In this document: piece by piece, positions 22,603 through 34,607 of the stretch
Layout: every line of letters begins with the position of its first letter
Numbering within the stretch: the first letter of the stretch is position 1
Assembly: GCA_964036045.1 (NCBI GenBank)
Contig: OZ038381.1
Coordinates: 115,465,790 to 115,529,789 of the forward strand
Direction: 5' to 3'
Length of the DNA stretch: 64,000 bases
Origin: Eutreptiella sp. 'Long Island Sound 2002'
Lineage: Eukaryota > Euglenozoa > Euglenophyceae > Eutreptiales > Eutreptiaceae
Translations under genes and position numbers: made by a program
The notes under the pieces: model-generated
What the model was told of the DNA's origin: nothing
The model's input: only the letters and a program-made list of their open reading frames with translations
The model's database searches: none

Positions 22603-23238
22603 CATGGGGCTGAATATCCATATGGTTCATAGGTAGGGTTTTGATCACCTATCACCGTCCACACGCATGTTTGGGGCTTGGGTTGGTATTGTATGCATTT
22701 GAATGATAGGAACTACATGAAAACATGATGCTATGTGCATGACAATGGGATGAACATTGACCAATTGAGGTGTTTTGGGCCCTACTTTGAACCGTTTGTG
22801 GTCCATTTCCATATGGTTCATAAGTAGGCTTTTGCGTGCCTATCACCGTCCACACACATGTTTGGGGCTTAGGTTGTTATTGTAAGCATTTGTATGATAC
22901 GTGCTACATATAATATGATAGTATTTGCATAGGAATGGGATGACGGTTGAAAACTTGAGGTCTTTTTGGCCCTATTTTGCACCGTTTGTGGTCCAATATC
23001 CATATGGTTCATAGGCAGGGTTTTGATCACCTATCACCGTCCACACGCATGTTTGGGGCTTGGGTTGGTATTGTATGCATTTGAATGATAATGACTACAT
23101 AAAATATAATAAGATGTGCATAAGAATGGGATGAACGATGAACATTTGGGGTGTTCTTGGCCTTATTTTGCACCGTTTGTGGTCCAATTCCATATGGTTC
23201 ATAGGTAGGCTTTTGCGTGGCTATCACCGTCCACACAC
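22603..23238. repeat. ~190-bp satellite array in unit 2, four monomers
   Basis: Same monomer family and phase as 17513-18155, at about 22618, 22809, 23000 and 23190. Confidence 0.9.
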
Positions 23239-23239
23239 A

Positions 23240-23339
23240 AATCCGATCTCCGTCAATTCGAACGAAATGAACACGATACATAAGCGGAGAATCGAGAGAG
23301 CGTAACTGCAGAACTAGTATTGCAAATTTCTTGTCATAC
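23240..23339 (-). other. Intron-like element, acceptor side deleted
   Basis: Unit-2 counterpart of 18162-18282. The donor end is preserved, but about 33 bp spanning the pyrimidine tract, acceptor AG and adjacent satellite sequence is missing. It could no longer be spliced. Confidence 0.6.
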
Positions 23340-23352
23340 CTGACGTTATTCC

Positions 23353-24413
23353 ACAGGTAGGTAGGTAGGTGCACTCGGTCGTGGAGAGGCGCCCCATGGT
23401 TCCCGCTGGCGTTGCCGCTGTGACGAACAGGAAGAGGCTCCGCACTTGAAGAGGGGGGGCGACTTACATCCCGCTAGACCTGACTGTTGGCCCCCAACTA
23501 AGCGGCCCCGGGCAACACCGGGAGGGCTGATCGCCGCCAGCGTGACATGCTTGTCTCGCCGGGAGGGTGTGCCCCCGTGCTTGCGCACGTGCCCTCCTTC
23601 GGGCGGAACCCTAGAGGTTCACCGGACTTCCTGGCGTATCCTGTTCCCAAGGCAGGCATGCATGTTCTCGGGGTTCCGAGGCGCTTGGCTGTCGCACGCT
23701 CCGCCTCGAGTCCCAAAGCAGTGAAGTGCTTAGGATGCAGCCTTACCCCCGGGCTCTGGATCTCGTTTGGCCGGGTCACCTGCATCAGACGGGCTGCCTC
23801 AGTGCCCAGGCTATGAACACTGGGTTTCCTACTGTTGTGCGGCGTTTGTGATTGGGTCCAGGTTGTGCTTGGGTGTGGGTTTCGGTAACCCCGCCAGCCC
23901 TGGCTGGGGTCTTGGGTGGGTGTGTTTGGGTACGGTTTGTGGTGTTGCCCCTCTTTTGCCGGCTGGGGTTTGCGGTGTTTGCGGTTGGGCTTGGGTTTCG
24001 GCCTGCACCCCATCTTTCTTGGTTAGGGTTGCTGTTGCTGGTTGCGTTTTGCCAGGCCGTGCCCCGGCCCGATGGTTCGGGTGGGTTATGTACACGTTGG
24101 GCTCGGCGCTCCTTCCTGCCGGGTTAGGTTCTGGCTCTGCCGGCTCGGGGGCTGCGCCAGGCGGCTTCGTGTGGCCCTAGGTTAGGGGGGCCGGGGACTT
24201 TCCGTGTCCTTTCGCCTCCGCGGTGCCGGTTTTTAGTTTCTGGAGGCGGTTTGTGTTGGTGGACCACCACCCTTGTTGCCGGGGGTGCGGTGGCCCCTTG
24301 CCGGTGTGTGGCGGGCTGGTGCGGTTCCTTCCGGGGTGTGCGGTTGCTTGTTTTGGTTAGACCTTCGTTTGGCGTCCCTTGCTTTGGTGTGGTGGTGTGC
24401 TGAGAAAGATGTC
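23353..24413 (-). mobile_element. GC-rich retroelement 3' fragment with (TAGG)n tail, copy 2
   Basis: Unit-2 copy of 18295-19346. The tail here is a cleaner AGGTAGGTAGGTAGG, consistent with decay or slippage in unit 1. Confidence 0.45.
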
Positions 24414-25112
24414 GTTGATTAGTGCCCTATACATTTTGATGAAATCCTGCAGGCTTTTGATGGTGAAATCCCAAAACCAAAGGAGCAAGTAGAGCAAGTA
24501 CAGGATATGGATCGAATCAATGAATAGTTTGAAGTCCAGTGTAACAGAGAAGGGCTGCAGATGGACAAAGCAGTTTTCAATACAAAGATTCAATCAGAAA
24601 TGGATAGTACAAAAGATTTTATGTGAAAACTGGCCTGACTCTAGCCTCCAAGTAGGCATCAAGCACTTCATGTGCACTCTTGTGGATGAAATGGTGTTGG
24701 TTAGGAATCTGGGGCATAGGAGTAAGGCCAGACACAGATTATGACTTGGCCAAGCAACTGAATTCAAAAACAGTTAAAAAGTAGAACAGCAATGAGTGGT
24801 AGAGACAATTGAGTATAGGGGTCTTGGGGTGGGAGACCACTAGCCTTCACCTCCAAGGCCTAAAGCAGGAAATGCCTATTTCTTTTCGGTATATCCTCCA
24901 TGAAGGAAGATACCTCCGCTCAATTGAGTGGTGGGGTGAACTTCATGGGGGGCTAGCGTTAGAAGCCTACTTACTTTGAGAAATGGTACTAAAAGCTATA
25001 AAAGAGTGCTAAAAATACTTAAGTTAGTCTTAGCATCAACGAAAGGGTTTTAAGGGGTGCTTGGCCTGGATCAAGCCCTCCAAGAACGACATTGCAGTGA
25101 CTTTTTCTTACT
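24414..25112 (+). mobile_element. Family-C dispersed repeat, copy C2
   Basis: Unit-2 copy of C1, carried along by the tandem duplication. Its hairpin is at 24898-24948. Confidence 0.75.
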
Positions 25113-25289
25113 CCCCCCTGGAGTACTAGTTAGCTAAGCTAGTAAGACCAAGGAGAAAGGCCCGAATATCACACTGTAGGTACCCTTGAAAAACAGTGTA
25201 ATGTACCGTGAATGATGTCCCTCCGATGGGGCATTTGTCAAATGTCGCCAGCGTGCGACGAAAACGAAACGAAATTTGGTCAAAATTCG

Positions 25290-25361
25290 GGGGTAGTGGG
25301 GTTTGAACCCAGGACTCCCTCCCTAGAGCACATATGCTTGCCCACTAGGGTACAGTCGAAC
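25290..25361 (-). repeat. tRNA-like sequence, unit-2 copy
   Basis: Identical in its box-A- and box-B-like regions to 20301-20372 and carried by the tandem duplication. Confidence 0.4.
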
Positions 25362-26364
25362 GCTCTAATGCGGACGGCTATCGCTGCATAAACAGCACTT
25401 TAGTAAACGTCCTGACCAAGGGCCAGGGCGGAGCAATACTCCCAATGGAGGACACAAATCTCAAGGAGCTGAAAAAAATAGAAAATGTATCCAACAGGGA
25501 GTGAATCCTGTCGTTTAGCGAAGGGTGTAGCGATTTCAAGAAGTCAAATCGCTAAAAATTGACGAAGCCACGCGGGAAATTGTCATTTTTACACCAGAAC
25601 TCAAGAGCGCAGACAAGCGCAACAGAAGCGGACTTCAAAAACAGGGTTGCGCAAGCGTAAACGGCTCTTGAAAAAGAAGATATGAGCCGTATTTTTTAAA
25701 GTTCCAAAGGAAATGTTTGCACACTTGCATCAGAATTTTAATAAACTTCAGGGAAAATTATCCAAAATCACCCCACACCACAGAGCAGGTGGACAACCCA
25801 CCTCTCAGGTATGCCAGTGTCATTCCACACGCATGCATTGCGTTCGTGTTTGTTGCTTCGTTAAAACGTTAGGGTTGTCAACGCTGTGGTTGTTCGGGGT
25901 TCGGGTGCTTCTGTCCTTTGCTCTGCACAGGTCAAAACAGGAATGGAAGGTATGCGATGCGAATGGAGCGCGCAGTGCGCACGTAGGGTTAGAATATGCA
26001 CTGTGCCCACGATGCATGTGCCTAATTGAGGCTTTCAAACGCTGTGGCGCTTTACCTGTTCCCCAATTCACCCTTGTTCTCTGTTCAGAGGTAAGAAGAG
26101 AAAGTGCTTGCTCGTGTTTGTGTTGCTGTAGCGCTGAAGTAGGGTTGCTTAAAGCGCTTAGGCTTGTTTTGTGCTGTGCACTGTGCCACTTTCTCTTATC
26201 TCTCTGCAGGAAACAAGACAAGGGAAGCATGTATGACACACACAGTGCATTAATCGCTTAGGGTGGTTTATAATTTGCCGTAGGTTTGGTTAAGCGCGTA
26301 GGGTTGTTTTGCGCTTGTGTTTTCCTCGGCGTCCACATGATGCGTGGTGAGTAAGGTATGTAAG

Positions 26365-26388
26365 CCCAGGAGGAGCTCACCTCCTGGG
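26365..26388. other. Perfect 9-bp hairpin, unit-2 copy
   Basis: Same stem and loop as 21377-21400. Confidence 0.6.
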
Positions 26389-27389
26389 TGAGTCACGCTG
26401 TTGATTGGTTATGTTGGGTTAAATTAGGTAAGAACAGCAGGAAATGCAGAACGTGTGCATACCTGTGCATGTATATGATGCATCAAAGGGTAGGCCACGC
26501 GAAGTGCGCACGGTAAACCTTGTTTAGGTTACCGAGGAGCTCCAGCCTACATTCTATAAGAGAACAGGTGGAGCTTCTTAAGCTTGCTTGCTTGATAGGG
26601 GCGTTTGTGGACAGGGTATTATAGGGCAGACTGAGAAGCGTATAACACGTGGAGTCTGTCTTGGTTCCTCCGCTGCAAACGCCCCTGCATCCGCCTTTAA
26701 TTTCAGGTGGGAAGGTAAGTGTGATTGTTGCAGTCCCACGTTGGCAGCGCTAAACTATGCTGCGCAGATCACAAAAAACAAATAACTGCAACTCAACCAG
26801 GAGAGGTGTATGCAGTCCGACTTCATCGCCATCCACGCTGTGCACACAAGCTGAGCACTCCCTCCGCCCAAGCCCTGACGGGGAAACGCGCAGTGGCGTC
26901 CCTGTCAGGCCACAGCCGCTTAGTAGCGCTGTGTTCTCTTGCTTTCTCACAGGAGGGTCAGTAGGACCCGTGACTCCTTGAACAGCAACACCAAGTAGCG
27001 TGTGTAGGTGTTAGGATCAGCAGGCCTGGCAGGAGTTGAGTGAAAGTGATGAGTGCTCACCCTGCCTTCGAAGGCGGGTGCTGACGTTAGTGAGTGTAGT
27101 GTAGTGGTGTCTTGTGTCCCGCGTGCTTTTCCACATGGGCAGGCGAGTGCGTTAGCTTTTGGCCTTTAACAAAAATGGGCGTTTTGTATGCCCTTAGCAC
27201 ACTTGGCCACCCCTCCCCTCTAGTAGGAAGGGCTTATGCCGTCTTCCCCCAAGGATAGGCACCAGCACAGAACTTGGGCGCCATAGGAGTGGTAATAGTA
27301 ACTGACTAGGACCTTCGGTCCGACATCAGCGAAGCCCGTTCATTTGGGAGCCACGCCCGGGAGAGAAGTGAGACGTACACAGACATACG

Positions 27390-27919
27390 TAGCACACTTA
27401 GGGGTAAGATAAACCCTGTAAGAAAGCATAGAACCCTATGGGTCTGGACCAATCAGAGGTCCTAACTGTGGGGTCGCTTGTCCTCAAGGAGGGAAGGCAC
27501 ACCTTGCCTCATAACACGTTGCTTGTCATTTCCCCTGGGGTAGTAAGCCACCGTTCTTTGTTGGCTCCCCATGGTCATTACATCAGAGCAGTCCCCATGC
27601 AACACATGGTCAATAGGCATACACTCGCTGGGCCGCTGCAAACCTGATAACCGGCCACCTGGTCCACGCTGGAAACCATAACCATGGGACTGCAGGGCAC
27701 AGACAGGGTCAGTGCAGTGCTCGGTAAGCAGTGGTCTTTGAAAAGCCAATGGCCTTCGGCCAGGGAGTGGTTGTCACGGGGGGCTAATGGTCCTGTCCTG
27801 CGATGCAATGCGGGGCAAATGTGACAACTGCTCTTACACCCATACACGAGCACGTCTGCACAAGAGTGCTCACTGCACCTGTAAGGCTAGAACACCGTCA
27901 GTAGACTAACACAGGGAAA
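27390..27919 (-). other. 3' flank of the chromovirus, no gene
   Basis: About 530 bp beyond the chromodomain stop. It could include 3' untranslated or LTR sequence, but nothing near 34.6-35.0 kb matches it, so an LTR cannot be supported. ORFs on both strands are not convincing. Confidence 0.4.
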
Positions 27920-28588
27920 TTAGTATTTCTTTTTACGCTGGGATAGAGTCTCAGCACGGGTTAGTAGCTGCTCCTTGTTGTTCTCAACGAGGTAGGGGCG
28001 GAAGATGGGGTGGATACTCCGGTCTGGTTGTATGAAGGCTGACATAGGTTCCTAGGTCGCCTCAGATAACCCATAGCCATCCCACAGCGTTAAAAATTTC
28101 CAGCCCTGTTTATTCTCGTGGCGAGCAATACCTGCAACCACGTGGTAACCATCGACTGCCATCTCATCGGCAGTCATCTCTTCGAGTTCGTCTGCCTCCT
28201 CTGTACTGGCAGCGTTCTCTAGGTCTATACGCTCGACCTCACTGTCGCTGAGGCGCCGCTCATCCCAGGACAAATTGTCAGGGGAGTGATAGTGCCTCAA
28301 CTGTTTAGGTGCACACAGCAGTTCACCACCTAGACGTGGAGTGCACCTGACATGGATCCTGGATCCATCTATCCTGATGATACGATAGGGTCCGAAAAAA
28401 GGGTCCTGTAGGCAGTTACGTGGCCAGGAGGGTAGGCGTGAATTGTGAACCAAATAAAGGTCACCAACCTTGAAGCTGGCAGGTCGCCGTAGGCGGTTCT
28501 TTCGGCTCAGTTCACGGTCACGAATGTGTCTGAGGTTAGTCCCAGCCTGGTTAGCCAGAGACTGCTTGTGTTCCAGCCAATCTCCCAC
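27920..28588 (-). pseudogene. Integrase C-terminus and chromodomain
   Basis: The N-terminal part carries FKVGDLYLVHNSRLP and a GPY/F-type motif (DPFFGPYRI), which in integrases of this family follows the catalytic core. The C-terminal part is a chromodomain (YHVVAGIARHENKQGWKFLT, LWDGYG, SEAT). Its conserved TWEP motif reads T*EP because a TAG at 28052-28054 replaces the Trp codon. The frame then continues to a TAA at 27920. Chromodomains of such elements bind modified histones and guide integration to heterochromatin (family knowledge). The nonsense codon inside the domain would abolish it. Confidence 0.85.
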
Positions 28589-28636
28589 AGGGCTCTTGAA
28601 GTCCTCAGGAAAGGGGGTTTTGAAGAACCAAGCAGG

Positions 28637-29143
28637 TCATCCTCCATGGAACAGTTCGGGGGGGGTGAAACCCGTAGAAGAGCTCCGCTGTGAGTTCATG
28701 GTCAGCACTGCCCAGGGCACTAGGCGTACCCAGTCCTTGGTACGCTCCTGTTTCATCAGGATTCTTAGGTTTTGCCCCACCACACGGTTCTGTCTCTCAC
28801 AGAGACGGTTGGACGTGTGGGTATAGGGCACACCTGTGGTTACCTCCACGTTGACGGCATTTAGCACTCGTTTGTACCACCCAGTGTCACTGCGGATGCG
28901 TACATCTTCATCAGAGTGCACCTGCTTAGGTGCTCCATAGGGTTCGAACCATTGTTCGACCAACATTTTCACAGTCTGCTCCCCTGTGATTTTCTTATTG
29001 CAAGGAAACACACAGGTGAAGCGAGATAGGCCACAGGTGACCACTAGGCAACTATCATAGCCGCCGAAGCGTGGTAGGCCGTGGATTAAATCCACATACA
29101 GAAGATAGTTAGCACAATAGGGTATGGGTAAGCTGAAAATCAT
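28637..29143 (-). pseudogene. Integrase catalytic core
   Basis: Retains a DDE-type core: the first Asp in LLYVDLIHGLPRF, the second in VHSDEDVRIRS and Glu in CERQNRVVGQNL, with about 35 residues between the last two, as expected for retroviral-type integrases. It would catalyse strand transfer of the element's cDNA into chromosomal DNA. A TGA at 28637 closes the frame after LFHGG, and the same frame continues into the C-terminal piece. The upstream zinc-binding part lies in another frame, so a frameshift separates them near 29110-29140. Confidence 0.85.
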
Positions 29144-29339
29144 GCAGATTCAGGTTAGGTAACTTGCTGGCATGACAGCCACGAGCATCCACAATGGTCT
29201 GCCTGCGAGACCTCAGTTCATTCAGGGTTCGACTAGAGTAGAAACACTCACGGAAGAGGTCCACTGAGCGACTAGGGCCAGTGTGACCAGAACTGAGATG
29301 GGACCACCATAGGCACCCATCCAGCCGTGCCTCAGGCAC
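29109..29339 (-). pseudogene. Integrase zinc-binding N-terminus
   Basis: HLSSGHTG followed by VDARGCHASK corresponds to the HHCC region of integrase; the first Cys of the CxxC pair is not evident, a likely lesion. It continues the RT-RNase H frame after a TAG at 29355 (YLL*EDRIVVPEARL), so the Pol polyprotein was once continuous here. Confidence 0.75.
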
Positions 29340-29354
29340 AACAATTCGGTCCTC

Positions 29355-30875
29355 CTAGAGGAGGTACTGATTGTTTTTATACCACTGGTGCCCGTCAATG
29401 ACACGGGGTCCGAGACCAGTGCTGAGGGTTTCGAGAATTTCTTTATACTCTGACTGATAGTCAGTTAGACTCCAACCCTCCAGGATTCCAGCAGTGCGCA
29501 TGGACAGGTCAGTTTGGACATCCATACGCTGGAAAGCCTCTTTGGCGAGCGCCTCAGAGCTCTCATCTATAAGCGCATCGAAGTTATTGCGCGATATATA
29601 GTCAGACAGTTCATTTTTTCTACCGGGGATATGATGAACTGTCAGCCTGAACTGGCTCGGGTAAGTCCACCACCGCTTTAGTTTTGCTTTCTCTGGTGGT
29701 GGGCCCTTCTGAAAAGACTTCACCAGTTCCTGGTCACATAGCCAGACAATAGGGTTAGATCCCAGGACACGGGCTTGTGACGAAAACACCAACATACCCG
29801 CCAGGAGCTCCTGGTCATAGGTGCTGTAATTGGAACGCGCTTGGTTCCATTTCAAATTCCAGTGTCCCCGTGGCACTAGCAGCCACTCACTGGTAGGATA
29901 GTCATGTTTCAACGAGCCATCACGGTTCAGTCCACTAGTACGATAATAGCAGTGGGATAGTTCAGCGGGGTTAAGCTCCTGCCATTGATAGATCGTTCCA
30001 CCCCCCCCTACATCACTGGCATCAGTGATCAGGACTATCTCGCCCTTAGGGCGGGGCACTCCCAGGCAGTTAAAGGAGGCAATTTTCTTCTTCAACTCCT
30101 GGAAACATTCCTCCTCTCTGATGGTCCACCTCGAGGGAGTAGTTTTCTTGATTAGGTCAGTGAGTGGGGCAGAGGAGTAGGTAAAATTGTGGATGTGACG
30201 GCGATAGAAATTACAGGCGCCCACAAAACTCCTCGCGTCGTGTAGACCCTTCTTAGGGTCATCGCGAATCTGCATGTCCTGTAGGGGCTGCATCTTAGAT
30301 GCAGCTGGTTTCCACCAGCCATACCCCACGTCGAAAGCCAAATATTCCATCTCCTCTTTCAAAAACTGACATTTTTTGAGTTTGATCCGGAGATGGTTTT
30401 CTTCACAAACAATGAAAAATTCACGAAGGAGAAGGACATGGTCCTCTTGGGTATTAGTACCCAAACTCACGTCGTCGATGTGGGCCTCCATTTCTGCACC
30501 CCGAGAAATCAACTGCTGTACTAGAGGCCTGCGCCTCAGTATGTACAAAATTTTGTTCATTAGCTCCTGGAGGAGCGCTGGGGCATTAGCCACCCCGAAA
30601 GGCATGACCTTCCACTTAAAGACACAACTCTTAGGGGTTATAAAAGCCAGCAGCTCCTGAGCTGCGGCGGTTAGGTCCACCTACCAGAGACCAGAGCGTT
30701 TGTCCATTTTGGTCTTGTACCTGCATTTGGCAATACGCTCCAGGGTATGTTCCATGTTAGGAATACTCCCTGAGTGGTTCTGGGTTTTGTTGTTGACCTC
30801 ACCATAGTCAGCAACCAGTCGTAGGGCAGTTGACCCTGGTTTAGCAACCAGGAAACAGGGACTGCAGTGATGTGG
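29355..30875 (-). pseudogene. Reverse transcriptase and RNase H
   Basis: RT motifs in order: LVADYGEVN and IPNMEHTLERI in the first ~65 codons, a TAG at the SGLW*VDL position (30681-30683), then FKWKVMPFGVANAPAL, the catalytic AHIDDV (the usual Tyr before the DD pair is His) and SFVGACNFYRRHI. RNase H follows with LITDASDVGGGG, the Glu in STYDQELLAG, LCDQELVKSF and IPGRKNELSDYISR. Together these copy element RNA into DNA and degrade the RNA strand. In-frame TAGs at 30876, 30681 and 29355 divide the reading frame. Confidence 0.9.
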
Positions 30876-32108
30876 CTAGTCCCCCTTCTTATATTCCCCT
30901 ACGAGGCCAGCATCAATACATTCTTGGATGTGGCGCTCGATTTCTTCCACGTGTTCCTGTGGAGCGGGATGGGGACGACGCCTCACTCGCGTCTTTTCAA
31001 ATTGAGGTTTCAGTTTCGGGTCCATCTGGACCAGTTTTTTACAAGAGAGGGGGGGCGGTAAGGCACAGAACACCTCCTCATAGGTTATCAGCAGTTTCTT
31101 CAGTCGGAGGTCAAGGTTAAGACTCTCGAGTTTCTGCAGGAAATCCTCCTCAGCATGGAGGTTGCTCTTTCCATGTTCTTTCTTTTTGTGCCGATCAGCA
31201 GTTTCGGTAGGCACAGAACCATCGTCCCACTCAGAGGAACATTGCCGCCCATAGTGCAAATACACTAGCGGTATCTCAGGATCAGGCAGCGTATACCAAT
31301 CATTGTCCTCCTCAGACCAGATGGAGGATTTCCAGGTCTGTCTGAGGTATTGCAGCCGCTCTTGGCGCTCGATACTTTCAGCCTTCAGGTACAACAGCCG
31401 TCGGAGTTCCTGACTGTCATGTTCAGACAGTGGCATGTTATTAGAAGCAGGCCGCGCTAGAGCATCAGGACTCCGGGCCACGGGTTCACCTGTGTGCATA
31501 GGCTGCATATGTAGCACTGGCTTCTCAACAGGGGAGGCGGGTTCTGAGGGCGACTCTAGATCTACCTCCTCGGGCAACAGCTGGGCTAGGAAGCCAGTCC
31601 GTTTTAGGTCAACACAGCTGGGATCAACAAGAGGGATAGTGCTGGTGGTCTCAGACAGTTGGTCGTCAGCATCCTCGTTAACATCTGCAGGTTCCAGATA
31701 GCCATCGGGAGAATCACACCCTCTAAGTGTGGCAGATAGGTGCTCAGAAGATCGATTTTTGAGATCAGAAAGGGTCAGGCCACGATTTTCGGCCATGACC
31801 TCTTTCAGTAGCACCTGGTCTAGGTCACACAGGGGTACAGGGTTGAGAGATCCATCAACAATGGATAAGAAACTGGCCCACTCAGGGCCCGGCATAGCTG
31901 TGTCGGAGTTCTCAGGCACATAGATGGGACTGTCGGGGAGTTGCACTCTTCCCACGGTCAGTCGATCTAGCATACTGCGCCAGTATACGTGTTCACCAAA
32001 GCAGCCCCAGTCAGGGGTGCACAGGACAACCCTTCCTCCCTCATAAGCGATTTTGGTTAGAACCTTCGCGAGCAGGGAGAAGGGAGGGTAAGCATACGCT
32101 AGGCCCAT
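30876..32108 (-). pseudogene. Protease-RT linker and RT N-terminus
   Basis: About 410 codons. Most is a long linker of low conservation, rich in Glu, Asp, Ser and Pro. The last ~80 residues carry the segment before the RT fingers (KKLLITYEEVF, LVQMDPKLKPQFEKTRVRRR, HIQECIDAGLVGEYKKGD). A TAG ends the frame at 30876, and sequence beyond it continues the RT domain. The upstream protease frame overlaps it between 32041 and 32108, implying a frameshift near there. Confidence 0.75.
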
Positions 32109-32673
32109 TGCTTTCCAGAACGAAACGGAAAGCCTTGTTTAATTGTTTCCAGCAGTACGACTGCATGATGTGCTGTTGTTGGCTCGCAAACAATTCCACC
32201 TGGATCTCATCCAGGTTTACTTGAAGGGCCGCCAATCCATTTTGAAAAACGTGACGGGCCAATTGATAGTTTTCAGTACGATAGTTAGTCTTGGATGCGT
32301 AGCGCAGCCCAGACTCTTTTCGTCCTGACAGCTCCAAAGGTACGGAGAAGAGCTCACTGCCAAAGTCGCAGTGCAAAGAATAGGGGTGCTGGAGAGACAG
32401 CATTTTTACCTGGGGGTTTCTTCGTAGGAAGTCGGTACCAATGACGATGTCAAAGGCGTCGGTGTCCAGCACTCTGCTGTGTTGGGTCACAGCTTCGTCG
32501 CCCAGGCATATAGTCACATCGACCCCCCCCAAGGAATGGATGGTACGCCCATCCCCTACTCTTATGGCCACGGTCTTAGTTTTCTTGAATGTTTTTAGCA
32601 GGCGCCGGGCCACTATGGAACGTTTTGCACCAGTGTCAAGCACCGCTCGAAAAACTTGATCCTTGATTTTCAC
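32041..32673 (-). pseudogene. Retroelement aspartic protease
   Basis: Contains the active-site triad region AVLDTGAKRSIVARR (DTGA) about 13 residues in and a later IVIGTDFLRRNP hydrophobic-Gly pair typical of retropepsins. It would cleave Gag and Pol precursors. Its frame differs from that of gag, whose own TAG is at 32713-32715. A gag-pol frame change at this point is normal in the family, though here it could also be decay. Confidence 0.8.
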
Positions 32674-32752
32674 GAGGATCCAGAAAACAAGTCCTCCTCT
32701 TCGGAGCCGCCCCCCTACTCTTCATCAGGGAACTTGACATCCACCCCTGCAG

Positions 32753-33271
32753 CTATGAGAGACTTGGCCATCCAGGCCAGTCGCCTCTTCTTGGAGTTAT
32801 TCCCCTCAGGGGAAGCGTTATCCCCCTGTGGGCGCTTCTTGGGGTCACCTGCGGCAGGAGAGGGAGTAACAGCGGGCGCTGATGAGCGCCTCTGGGGGTT
32901 AGGGGGTCCACCTTTGCCACCCCCCTTACCACCTCCTTTACCACCTTTGCCCCATTCTGGGGGTTTCTGGTGGGTGTTCGGGTTTTCTGGCGTTCAGCCT
33001 CCTGCCGCTTGACTTTATCACTCTCGCGTTTCTTTATGTGACATTCGTCTTCGTAGTGACAACATTTGCCACAATAGCCACAGGTGATGGTACACCTGAA
33101 ATGATCCCGATGGGTCACAGCTTTCCCATCCTTGGAATGCTGCTCTCGTTTCATCTGCAGCATACAGCTACTGCGGTCGTCGCAGTCAGGGGCATGACAA
33201 GGTCCCCCCTTTGTCGTTGACTGGCTTACAGTAAAACAGAGGGGGTGTACCTGCATCAGGTTTAACCTCAT
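32753..33271 (-). pseudogene. Gag C-terminus with zinc knuckle
   Basis: Carries a retroviral-type CCHC knuckle, CGYCGKCCHYEDEC (C-x2-C-x4-H-x4-C), preceded by CHAPDCDDRSSC. A Lys/Arg/Gln-rich tail (KKRESDKVKRQEAERQKTR) and a Pro/Gly-rich region follow. Zinc knuckles bind element RNA during packaging. The frame differs from the upstream gag segments, with the shift between 33186 and 33271. Confidence 0.8.
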
Positions 33272-34571
33272 TCATGGCACGTAGGTTACCCCTTCCTTTA
33301 CCACCTCCCTGGTTGGCGTTAGTGGGATTTTTAGGCCCTTTCCCTTCGCCACGTTCGGGGGTTGGGGTACCACCTCGACCCAAGTGCTTCTTGAGGAATT
33401 TCTCCATGTGCGAGTCATTCTACCTCTCAAGAGCTAGCTCAATCAGCAGGTCTACCAGTTCGTCGTACGAGTGGGTCCGGCTTTTCCTCTCCGAGGTAGC
33501 GCGGCAGTCATCCCACGTACGTTCGGGGATCCTACTCATGAGCCACAGGTGGGACTCAGTGGCTCCATAGCAGCCCACGTTCATCCGTGAAAACAGATAC
33601 TCTAGGTCGCACACGTTTTCAGAGACTCACGCAGCGGAAGGAAACTCAGGGAGCATAGGTAGCTCCTCTATCTGTGTGCGCACACTGAGGTCAGTCTCAT
33701 AGACTGGGAGTGTTTTCTCCAGTCTTTGGAGTAGCTCTACCCAGGTTGAACAGGTTTTCACAATCTGTTTCACCTGCTTTTGCAAAAATTTCTTTTTGCA
33801 GGAGCGTTTCAGCAGGGAGCATTTGGTGGCCACATCCACATGGGATTGGCCAGTGAGCAGGAGAAACTCAGCCAATTATTCTTGCCATTCCGGCAGATTT
33901 TTCGGGTCGAGCTCTGGCAGTTCTAGCACGATGTTTGCCTGGGCAAAAGGTCTGCCCATCTTCCCACCCCCCGGGGTTAGGCCAGAGGGAGAAGGAGGTA
34001 CGCCGGCAAGAGCTGCCGGGGCTGACAGCCCTCTTAACTCAGTCTCCGTCACCGGCACGTCCTGTAGTTCAGCAATTGGGACTGTCCAGGCGCGAGGATG
34101 AAAAGGGCTGGGGCAAGTGGGCTTGGGTAGCAGCCTGGACACCCTTGATCTTTTGAGATCATCAGCCAACGTGCTCAATCCGGGTGAAGGTGAGAGTAGC
34201 GCTGGCTTGGGTAAGGGTTCAGTGATACCCAATTTAGCTTTGACAGCCTCTGACAGAGCTGTCACATCCGGGTCTTCCGATCCGGATAGAAGTTTAGCCA
34301 AAGGTTCGGCCGTACGATCCAGAGCCCCATGGGTGCGCTCTGGGCGACGAGGATCCATTATCGGCAGGTCTGGATGCCATGCTCTCGGGTGCTCGTGTAC
34401 TCTTGGTCGTCTCAGTAGTGATACTGTGTCCGCCATGTCTGTAGATGGCCCAGAATAGAGAAAGGAGCCAATCTCAATTCGGGGCGGCGACCCGAGGGCA
34501 CCAAGAGGTATTCCTCCATCTTCTCCTACGGTGGACTTGTGGTACTCTTCGTGGAGCATGAACTCGTCCAT
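33186..34571 (-). pseudogene. Gag capsid-like region, three internal stops
   Basis: One frame runs through TAA at 33876 (LPEWQE*LAEFLLLTG), TGA at 33615-33626 (FPSAA*VSENV) and TAG near 33408-33420 (LALER*NDSHMEK). The flanking residues join smoothly, so these are nonsense mutations. The N-terminal third is Pro/Ser-rich. The middle (DVATKCSLLKRSCKKKFLQ, RLEKTLPVYETDLSV) is helical and capsid-like. The C-terminal part is Gly/Lys-rich. It would form the particle shell. Confidence 0.75.
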
Positions 34572-34607
34572 CCTCCTTCGTAGGTCCTCTTGTTCTCCAG
34601 GACCACC

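Larger units (their letters stand above)
22402..27389. repeat. 5.09-kb tandem duplication, unit 2
   Basis: Second copy of the 17313-22401 unit. Differences include loss of ~33 bp at the intron-like element's acceptor side, loss of ~70 bp after the family-C repeat, and scattered substitutions. A plus-strand ORF of 182 codons (25713-26261) exists here, but its start-proximal part is closed by a stop in unit 1, so I do not call it a gene. Confidence 0.9.

Noticed and set aside
25713-26261. 182-codon ORF in tandem unit 2 as a gene
   Set aside because: The equivalent frame in unit 1 is closed by a stop near its start, no motif is present, and an opposite-strand ORF covers the same region.
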